Assembly: GCA_019347795.1 (NCBI GenBank)
Contig: JAHWKS010000121.1
Span: 1-9,592, forward strand
Length of the DNA stretch: 9,592 bases
Direction: 5' to 3'
Origin: Planctomycetota bacterium
Lineage (GTDB): Bacteria; Planctomycetota; Planctomycetia; Pirellulales; Pirellulaceae
Part shown: in pieces, positions 1 through 4,155 of the stretch
Numbering within the stretch: the first letter of the stretch is position 1
Layout: each line of letters opens with the position of its first letter
Position numbers and translations under genes: made by a program
Notes under the pieces: generated by a model
Database searches by the model: none
What the model saw: only the letters and a program-made list of their open reading frames with translations
Told to the model about the DNA's origin: nothing

Positions 1-609
1 AAAGCGGCCGGCTCTTATACTGTTCGATTCCAGCGCGGACCGCACTTCGACCGGACGACGAGCGCGGCTGCGGCCAGGGAACTGCGCGATTCCCCGTTCT
101 ACGACCAGTTGCACACGATCGGCTTCGATGACACGTCCATCCGGCGCATCCTCGCCGCCCACAAGCCGCGGATGATCGCCGAGTGGGCGGACATCACCCT
201 CGCCGCGCGGGAGCGCAACGGCAGCGACTTTTTTACGACCGGGCCGGAAGCGTACTTCCTCGACAACATCAAACACGCTGCCAAAGGCATGCGCACGCCG
301 CCCGACTGGTGGCGGCAGATGCGGCTGGAAGAGGAGAAGCGCCGCCGGGAAGCACGGCGGGACCATACTCCTTCCCCCGCTGTTGAACAGCGGCCGTCCC
401 TCGACGCCACCGTCGAAGTTGACGCCCGCAACGCATTCGAGCAGTGCATGTCCCGAATCTTTTCGGACCTGCGCGAGCGGGGCGTGCCGGAGGAGGAAGC
501 GCGCGAGCAGGCGGTACGAATCGCGACGATGAATGTCGGCGGGCGATTCCGCCGCCGTGACGACGCGCCGCAACGCGCCTTCGATTTGTTCGGTCCGTCG
601 GCATCCTGA
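1..609 (+). CDS. Probable replication initiator protein, C-terminal part (5'-partial)
   Basis: The frame is open from base 1 to the TGA at 607-609, so the gene starts left of the window; 202 residues are visible. The TTG at 109 lies inside the open frame and need not be a start. Visible residues about 26-95 form a helical block (containing DSPFYDQLHTIGF, then AHKPRMIAEW, then AYFLDNIKHA and PPDWW). This pattern of 'position pairing, helix, Asn-rich turn, helix, PP-W' is the one I associate with the C-terminal region of plasmid and phage-type replication initiators. After it comes a highly charged, probably coiled segment (EEEKRRREARR) and a second helix rich in Glu and Arg (about 150-180). 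The neighbours support the reading: an AT-rich stretch and three iterons follow directly, and a primase sits at the other end of the window. No catalytic motif is visible, and the N-terminal DNA-binding part is outside the window. It could instead be another DNA-binding accessory protein. Confidence 0.5.
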   Translation, partial: KAAGSYTVRFQRGPHFDRTTSAAAARELRDSPFYDQLHTIGFDDTSIRRILAAHKPRMIAEWADITLAARERNGSDFFTTGPEAYFLDNIKHAAKGMRTPPDWWRQMRLEEEKRRREARRDHTPSPAVEQRPSLDATVEVDARNAFEQCMSRIFSDLRERGVPEEEAREQAVRIATMNVGGRFRRRDDAPQRAFDLFGPSAS

Positions 610-681
610 TCGCTGCCCGACTGCCGCGCCTGCGCCGGGACCTTTCTCCCCTGCGTCCTGCCGTTGCCTACCTTTTAAATT

Positions 682-730
682 GGCGCTGAAATGTCGCGCC
701 ACGACAGGCGCCCCGTTCTATTTTTCTTTC
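682..730 (+). terminator. Possible terminator after the initiator gene
   Basis: GGCGC (682-686) can pair with GCGCC (708-712), with an inner TGTCG/CGACA stem (692-696 with 702-706). A T-rich run (716-730, TTCTATTTTTCTTTC) follows directly on the plus strand. It lies 73 bp after the initiator stop codon. The stem has unpaired bases on one side, so it may equally be part of the origin region. Confidence 0.3.
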
Positions 731-778
731 AGGCGATTTCCTTTTGTTTACATAAGTATTTGTATACATATATTTGGC
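719..778. other. AT-rich stretch, candidate DNA unwinding element
   Basis: Bases 721-780 contain 17 G or C (28%), while flanking DNA is roughly 60-65% GC. The stretch holds T-runs, TTTACATAAG and the 8-bp palindrome TGTATACA (761-768). AT-rich segments beside iterons are where initiator-driven melting starts in iteron plasmids. The position here, between the initiator gene and the repeats, fits that role. I saw no convincing DnaA box. Confidence 0.45.
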
Positions 779-850
779 GTCGTGACTCCGACCGAGCGAA
801 CCGGCAATCCTCTCACGAATCTCGCTCCCGTTGGTCCTCGCATCGACCAG

Positions 851-940
851 AAACCACCCGCCGAGTCCACCACCTTCATCGGAAAACCACCCGCCGAGTC
901 CACCATTCCCACGGTGCATACCCACCCGCGCAGTCCACCA
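851..940. repeat. Three 22-bp direct repeats (iterons), candidate replication origin
   Basis: Copies lie at 851-872, 884-905 and 919-940. The first two are identical over 22 bases (AAACCACCCG then CCGAGTCCACCA). The third matches at 18 of 22 positions. Start-to-start spacing is 33 and 35 bp, close to three helical turns, so all copies would face the same side of the DNA. Spacers are 11 and 13 bp and differ from each other. Direct repeats in phase next to an initiator gene and an AT-rich stretch are the hallmark of iteron origins, where the initiator binds each repeat. The third, diverged copy may bind more weakly. Confidence 0.55.
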
Positions 941-1131
941 CCTGCCAGCGAGCTTTGCCGGCGTTCAGTCATCGCGAATGGAAGTTCCAACTGCACCGCC
1001 CGCGGCGGAAGATCGACGAAGGCCTTCCCCCGACATGCCGCCAGAAGGTTTCCGGATTGCCGTAGAGAACTTTCCGCATCGCCCGCGAGCTTTTCTCCTT
1101 CCCGACTTCCCGATTGACCAATTAGACGCAC
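941..1131. other. Intergenic stretch, nothing convincing
   Basis: Between the last iteron and the 52-aa ORF I see no clear gene. A minus-strand open frame continues from the codon after the TGA at 1132-1134, but it runs through the iterons, has no domain character, and its bases read as origin DNA. Confidence 0.4.
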
Positions 1132-1290
1132 TCAACTTGATCTCGTCGCTTCAATCTCCGACCGCATCTCCAAAATCAACCACTGAAGCGTCGCTTGGCG
1201 CCGCTGTTGCTCATCCGTCGGCGACATGCGGCAAAGAATCTCCAGCGCCGCATCGAGGGCCATTTCCAGATCTTCAAGTTCTTCCTTCAC
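1132..1290 (-). CDS. Small acidic helical protein, 52 aa, unknown function
   Basis: The ORF runs from GTG at 1290 to TGA at 1132-1134 and encodes 52 residues. The composition looks genuine: an acidic N-terminal helix (KEELEDLEMALDAALEIL), a turn (SPTDEQQ), then a second amphipathic helix (LQWLILEMRSEIEA). That is a likely helical hairpin with no signal peptide or membrane span. An in-frame stop (TAG at 1300-1302) ends the preceding broken gene, leaving only 9 bases before this GTG. That spacing is typical of genes in one operon. No strong ribosome binding site is visible, and the internal ATG at codon 10 is an alternative start. I do not recognise the family. The evidence is coding character and operon-like spacing only. 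Confidence 0.45.
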   Translation of the reverse strand: MKEELEDLEMALDAALEILCRMSPTDEQQRRQATLQWLILEMRSEIEATRSS

Positions 1291-1299
1291 GACGCGATT

Positions 1300-1444
1300 C
1301 TACACGTCCCTGATACTTTCGAAAGACAATTCTCCCCCTTCACTCCTTCGGCGGCTGACAATGAGCTTCTCGTAGGATTCGATGAACGCCGGCAGCGTCG
1401 CCGATCCCGCCGATCACGACCGCCTGCTCGTACTCCACGCGCAC
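1300..1444 (-). pseudogene. Small gene broken by a frameshift (about 47 aa if intact)
   Basis: Two minus-strand frames each read as good protein on one side of a junction. From GTG at 1444 the first gives VRVEYEQAVVIGG. A second frame then gives ATLPAFIESYEKLIVS, continuing with an Arg-rich and Glu-rich tail and FESIRDV to TAG at 1300-1302. The switch falls in the tandem sequence GATCGGCG-G-GATCGGCG (roughly 1400-1416), a likely place for slippage. Without a shift, the first frame stops at 1340-1342 and the second has no start. The intact product would be a small mixed helix/strand protein directly upstream of the 52-aa ORF. Decay, an assembly or sequencing error, and coincidence are all possible. 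I do not know the function. Confidence 0.38.
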
Positions 1445-1446
1445 AG

Positions 1447-1639
1447 TCGTTGTATGGCGGGTTGAACGAGGCGACGCGCAACCACATCGGCTATCTCCTC
1501 AACGACGCCGGCAAGGGCATGCCTGCCGTTCCTTGACCGGCAGACCCGCATGTGCGCCATCTACGCCACGCGCCCGCTTTGGTGCCGCGTGTTCGACTGC
1601 CGGGAGTACGAGCATCCCGCCCCGGATGCACTAGCCTGA
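1447..1639 (+). pseudogene. Truncated, frameshifted fragment of a YkgJ-type cysteine-cluster protein
   Basis: The plus strand reads GGLNEATRNHIGYLLNDAG in one frame. Near 1511-1530 a second frame takes over and gives ACLPFLDRQTRMCAIY, then ATRPLWCRVFDCREYE, to TGA at 1637-1639. The Cys pattern (C-x10-C-x9-C-x4-C) together with FLD, IY and RP is the C-terminal signature of the YkgJ family, small zinc- or iron-binding cysteine-cluster proteins. The N-terminal half, with its own cysteines, is missing: upstream sequence in these frames is antisense to the small minus-strand gene. So this is a 5'-truncated remnant with at least one frameshift, not a working gene. The family call rests on the short motif only. 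Confidence 0.42.
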
Positions 1640-1705
1640 GTTTCACTTCCAGGGCCGTTGTCCGATGACGAGTAGGCCACGAACATATAGCCGGGGACGT
1701 ACACC

Positions 1706-1727
1706 GGGGATTTCCGTGGAAATCCCC
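1706..1727. promoter_or_regulatory. Perfect 10+10 bp palindrome, operator or hairpin
   Basis: GGGGATTTCC (1706-1715) and GGAAATCCCC (1718-1727) form a perfect inverted repeat with a 2-base centre. It lies in gene-free DNA between the YkgJ remnant and the end of the 133-aa gene. A modest T-rich stretch (TTGTTTT, from 1733) follows on the plus strand, so a terminator is possible. The near-zero loop fits a dimeric protein-binding site better. A similar pair, GGGATTTCC and GGAAATTCCC, occurs upstream of the XRE regulator at 3112-3137. Confidence 0.4.
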
Positions 1728-1853
1728 TGCCAGTTGTTTTGGCTCAATTACGCCATCTTCCGTGCACGATGGCCTGCGTTTTCCTGGGGAAACTGCCGCC
1801 ACTCTGCGAGACCCCGAAACGGACGTCGCACCTCTGAGCCGATCAATCCAATA

Positions 1854-2255
1854 TCAGGCATCATCACCGGCATCTGGGCGCCCATGTGTCTCCCGCGACG
1901 CGCTGCGCCCGGTCCGCCGCCAGAGAAAGTCCGCGAAGTATTCGGCGCGGGGCGGATAGGGGGCGGTCGCCCACTCTCGCAGCAGCTTCTCCCGCTCGTT
2001 CGCCGGCAGCGAGCCGAGAATGGACCGGGCCGCCCTCCACGTCCGCGCCGCGTGGTCGCGGATGCGCTGCCAGTGGGCGACCTGGTTGGCCTCCACGGCG
2101 GCCAGCCGCTCCTCGGGCGTTGGCTGGTTGGCGGCGACCTCATCCGCGAAAAGCGGATGCCTCTCGCGTTCCCGCCGCAACGCGTTCTCCGCCGCGCGCA
2201 ATCGTCGTGGCGTGATCGGCCGGGCAACAGCCCTCGGGAGCTTCTCGTGGCGCAT
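1854..2255 (-). CDS. Hypothetical helical protein, 133 aa
   Basis: I chose ATG at 2255; a GTG at 2273 would add six residues. The protein is highly charged and almost all helical: ITPRRLRAAENALRRER, then HPLFADEVAANQPTPEER (about residues 33-50), HWQRIRDHAARTWRAAR (61-77), LPANEREKLLREW and EYFADFLWRR (105-114). The PTPEER turn and the PAEYF..F block resemble a recurring small hypothetical family that I associate with planctomycete genomes, function unknown. There is no signal peptide, membrane span or catalytic motif. The last 17 or so residues lack this pattern and may be a non-native tail formed by reading into decayed DNA downstream. It is the last gene of a minus-strand block, 55 bp after the 146-aa gene with a hairpin between. 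Confidence 0.65.
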   Translation of the reverse strand: MRHEKLPRAVARPITPRRLRAAENALRRERERHPLFADEVAANQPTPEERLAAVEANQVAHWQRIRDHAARTWRAARSILGSLPANEREKLLREWATAPYPPRAEYFADFLWRRTGRSASRETHGRPDAGDDA

Positions 2256-2278
2256 GCGCGCCGATCGTATCACGAAAC

Positions 2279-2299
2279 GCCCCCAGCGTCGCTGGGGGC
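2279..2299 (-). terminator. Hairpin between two minus-strand genes, probable terminator
   Basis: GCCCCCAGCG and CGCTGGGGGC pair perfectly over 10 bp around a single central base. On the minus strand it begins 12 bases after the stop of the 146-aa gene and is followed by GTTTCGTGAT, a weak T tract. The strong stem favours termination or 3'-end protection; the poor T run lowers certainty. Confidence 0.5.
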
Positions 2300-2310
2300 C
2301 GTGCCTGAGA

Positions 2311-2751
2311 TCAGGTGATCCGTCCGGTCATCTGGTGGACGTTCCGGTCGCCGGCCGTGCCGCGGGCGGCGAAGACTCTCGCGAGCGCCTCCGGCGCCAT
2401 CCGGCGGCAGAGCTCAACGTGCTCCGCCGTGTCAGCCGGCTCGACGCCGAGAAGTGATCCGTTGCGATATAGCCAGACTTCCGTGCAGCCCGCGTCGAGG
2501 AGGGCGAAGATGCCGAGCGGCGTCAGCATCTCCGGGGCGAGGAGGATTGAACCGACATGCCGGTCGTCGTCGCTGCCCCGGTTCCATGCCTCGGCGAGCT
2601 GTAGGTCGGGGATGCCGAGGCATTTGCCGATGATGCGGCGGCCCTGCTCCGTGCAGTCGAAGAGGATGCGGTACATCAGCCCGCAGCTTTCGCCCGTCAA
2701 CAGGACGATGCCGTAGGCATTCAAGTCATTCCAGCCCGTGACTCGTTTCAT
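2311..2751 (-). CDS. Conserved-looking hypothetical protein, 146 aa
   Basis: The open frame extends to 2880, but I chose ATG at 2751 because GGAG sits 8 bases before it and the 43 upstream residues lack protein character. Visible blocks are: N-terminal KRVTGWNDLNAYGI, then a GESCGLMYRILFDCTEQGR strand-helix (about 20-38), a central LAPEMLTPLGIFALLDAGC (71-89), EVWLYRNGSLLGVEP (91-105), and a C-terminal NVHQMTGRIT. The order suggests a compact alpha/beta cytoplasmic domain. It resembles an uncharacterised family that I associate with planctomycetes, often with the same NVH..(S/T)GR ending; I know of no assigned function. It is preceded by a 204-bp gap containing two hairpins and followed by one, so it may be transcribed alone. 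Confidence 0.68.
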   Translation of the reverse strand: MKRVTGWNDLNAYGIVLLTGESCGLMYRILFDCTEQGRRIIGKCLGIPDLQLAEAWNRGSDDDRHVGSILLAPEMLTPLGIFALLDAGCTEVWLYRNGSLLGVEPADTAEHVELCRRMAPEALARVFAARGTAGDRNVHQMTGRIT

Positions 2752-2845
2752 GGCCGTGCTCCGGTTGAGTGAAGGAACCTCAGACCGGAGCAGGGTGCCT
2801 GAACGATCAACGACGCGCAACGGTCCCAAGGAACGCAATCGCTCC

Positions 2846-2897
2846 AAAAAAGGACAGACGCCGGAGGTCCGCGTTCGCACACGAATCCGCCGGCGTC
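2846..2897 (-). terminator. Rho-independent-type terminator of the 34-aa gene
   Basis: GACGCCGG (2857-2864) pairs with CCGGCGTC (2890-2897), and an inner TTCG/CGAA stem closes on CACA. On the minus strand six T's follow (complement of the A-run 2846-2851), five bases beyond the stem. This is downstream of the 34-aa gene and about 95 bp before the start codon of the 146-aa gene. Confidence 0.5.
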
Positions 2898-2917
2898 CCC
2901 TTTTCGCGCCGATGTTT

Positions 2918-2942
2918 GCCGATCCGCACGCGGCGGATCGGC
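2918..2942. repeat. Perfect 10-bp inverted repeat with 5-base loop
   Basis: GCCGATCCGC (2918-2927) and GCGGATCGGC (2933-2942) flank ACGCG. It begins 13 bases after the stop of the 34-aa gene on the minus strand. No T run follows, so it may protect the 3' end or bind a protein. It is the first of two tandem hairpins in this gap. Confidence 0.45.
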
Positions 2943-2955
2943 GCCGACATCCAGG

Positions 2956-3060
2956 TCAGGACTTCTTCGGCTCCTCCTTCGCAGGCTTCGTCTGTGGCTT
3001 CTGCTGCTCCGAAGCCTTCGGCGACTTTTCGCCGTGGCCCTTGCCGCTGCCGTTCGTCAT
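2956..3060 (-). CDS. Lys/Glu/Pro-rich 34-aa small protein
   Basis: ATG at 3060 to TGA at 2956-2958. A strong ribosome binding site supports it: AGGAG ends 7 bases before the ATG on the minus strand. The product begins TNGSGKGHGEKSPKA and continues with Gln, Lys, Pro and Glu repeats, ending PKKS. It is low-complexity, very hydrophilic and probably disordered, with no membrane segment or fold. It is divergent from the XRE regulator gene, and operator-like palindromes lie between the two starts. It is followed by two hairpins, so it appears to be a separate small transcription unit. I know of no function; a regulator-controlled small basic protein or peptide is as far as the sequence goes. Confidence 0.6.
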   Translation of the reverse strand: MTNGSGKGHGEKSPKASEQQKPQTKPAKEEPKKS

Positions 3061-3111
3061 GGCATGACTCCTGTGGTGCTGGGAGGCGCCGGGCACCTCG
3101 GGCAATAAAGC

Positions 3112-3149
3112 GGGATTTCCCAAAACAGGAAATTCCCAATTTGGGAAAT
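3112..3149. promoter_or_regulatory. Operator region of the XRE regulator (repeated TTCCCAA half-sites)
   Basis: TTCCCAA (3133-3139) and TTGGGAA (3141-3147) form a perfect palindrome around one base. A third half-site, TTTCCCAAA (3116-3124), gives a wider inverted repeat, ATTTCCCAAA (3115-3124) with TTTGGGAAAT (3140-3149). The sites lie between the divergent starts at 3060 and 3196. Short dyads in this position are typical targets of XRE/Cro-type repressors, so autoregulation and control of the 34-aa gene are likely. This is inferred from position and symmetry. I could not place a confident -10/-35 pair. Confidence 0.55.
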
Positions 3150-3195
3150 GCTACCGCGCGTCCTACGCTGCCGCAACACCCGGAACGCGCTGGCC

Positions 3196-3432
3196 ATGAA
3201 GAAATCCCGCCACTCGAAGAAATATGGAGAGGTTTTGCGCGTCCTGCGCGAAGCGCGGAATGAAGCCGGGCTGACCCAGGCGCAGGTGGCGAAGAAGTTC
3301 GGAGCCCACGCTTCCTTCATTTCCAAGTGCGAATCGGGCGAACGTCGCATCGACATCGTCGAACTTGCAGAGTTCTGCCGTCATTACCGCATCACTCTCG
3401 CCGACTTCCTGCGCCGCGCCGGCCTGGAGTGA
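3196..3432 (+). CDS. XRE/Cro-type helix-turn-helix regulator, 78 aa
   Basis: The frame opens at ATG 3148, but I chose ATG 3196. It has GGAA upstream at reasonable spacing, and the extra 16 residues (LPRVLRCRNT and onward) would be translated from the operator itself. The protein is one HTH_3 domain: helix 1 KYGEVLRVLREARNEAG (10-25), LTQAQVAKKFG (26-36) as the scaffold and turn helix, AHASFISKCESGERR (37-51) as the recognition helix and following loop, and DIVELAEFCRHYRITLADFLRRAG. The length and the end at LADFL are typical of minimal single-domain regulators. It likely binds the TTCCCAA dyads upstream and represses itself and the divergent 34-aa gene. Its last 41 bases overlap the 3' end of the convergent membrane-protein gene. 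Confidence 0.85.
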   Translation: MKKSRHSKKYGEVLRVLREARNEAGLTQAQVAKKFGAHASFISKCESGERRIDIVELAEFCRHYRITLADFLRRAGLE

Positions 3433-4033
3433 CTGATCCGTCTCCTGATTCCGCGCTCGCAGCTGCACTCCCCGGTCTCGATGCATCATCGCCTCCGCTT
3501 GATCGCGTCTCGGAAAGCACCCCCAGGAGCCGTGTGCCGCGCGTATAGTATCGCCGGAGCGCGTCCCGTGAGCCCGCCACCAGGACCGTCTCAAGCAGCA
3601 CGAATCCGGTCACCATCCAGAGCGGCATTGCCGCCGTTTCCGGTAGCGTGGCGAGGCGCGCCACAAAGAGGAACACGACCGCGACGAGCATGTTCGCGTA
3701 GAACTGATAATAGCGGTAGTGGTCCTGCACAATGGCGTCGAATGCGGCGAGCTTGGAGGGATAATCGGCGAAGTCCCAGTCAGGCATTCGCACGCCCGTC
3801 CAGTGGTGCAGCCGGTCGATGATCGCCCATCGGATCGCGCTCACGGTCACGCCCGCCGCCACCGAGGCGACGGTGAGATACAGGAATCCGCCGACTGTCG
3901 GCGCCTGGTCCGGCAGGGCGCTGAGCCACGACTGGGCAGTCTCGGAGAAATATCCCGCGCCCCACACGACCACGAATCCGGGGATGAGATACGCGATCAG
4001 CAGCCCGAAGTTGCGTTGGGAAAGCTCGACCAT
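3392..4033 (-). CDS. Four-helix membrane protein of unknown function, 213 aa
   Basis: I chose ATG at 4033; the open frame reaches 4225, but the added 64 residues are basic and lack membrane or domain character. No good ribosome binding site is visible. Predicted membrane spans lie near residues 10-28 (LLIAYLIPGFVVVWGAGYF), 49-72, 109-126 and 138-155. Between spans 2 and 3 is a cytoplasmic or periplasmic segment of about 35 residues with DWDFADYPSK and DHYRYYQFYANM. The last 45 residues are Ser/Gly/Arg-rich and probably disordered. The HYRYYQFY-N-M motif seems to belong to a widespread uncharacterised membrane family; I cannot assign a role. The gene converges on the XRE gene with a 41-bp tail overlap, which allows antisense interference. 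The 3' tail may be a drifted extension. Confidence 0.7.
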   Translation of the reverse strand: MVELSQRNFGLLIAYLIPGFVVVWGAGYFSETAQSWLSALPDQAPTVGGFLYLTVASVAAGVTVSAIRWAIIDRLHHWTGVRMPDWDFADYPSKLAAFDAIVQDHYRYYQFYANMLVAVVFLFVARLATLPETAAMPLWMVTGFVLLETVLVAGSRDALRRYYTRGTRLLGVLSETRSSGGDDASRPGSAAASAESGDGSVTPGRRGAGSRRE

Positions 4034-4155
4034 GCGACCCGAAGCGTATCGCCCGGCTCCGCAGCGCGCAAGGCGACGAGCACCATGACGCTCCTGGGGG
4101 GCCTTCCCCGGCCCGACAGCGACGCTTGCCACTTTGGCGCCGTCGTGCGTTTGCC
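4034..4155. other. Gap between two minus-strand genes, nothing clear
   Basis: This gap separates the glycosyltransferase stop from the membrane-protein start. It holds only a short GGGG/CCCC foldback near 4095-4110 with no T tract, and I see no convincing promoter. Confidence 0.3.

Noticed and set aside
851..940. CRISPR array from three short repeats
   Set aside because: Repeats are 22 bp with spacers of only 11 and 13 bp and one diverged copy, and no cas gene is present. Iterons fit better.
748..1131. Minus-strand 127-aa frame starting right after the 52-aa ORF
   Set aside because: It has protein-like short stretches but runs through the iterons and the AT-rich segment. The start is only the codon after a stop.
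831..1313. Plus-strand 160-aa Pro/Ser-rich frame
   Set aside because: Its composition comes from translating the iterons and the antisense of the small minus-strand ORF.
3133..3149. Start of the XRE gene at ATG 3148
   Set aside because: The ATG lies inside the operator dyad without a spaced ribosome binding site, and the added 16 residues precede the conserved domain.
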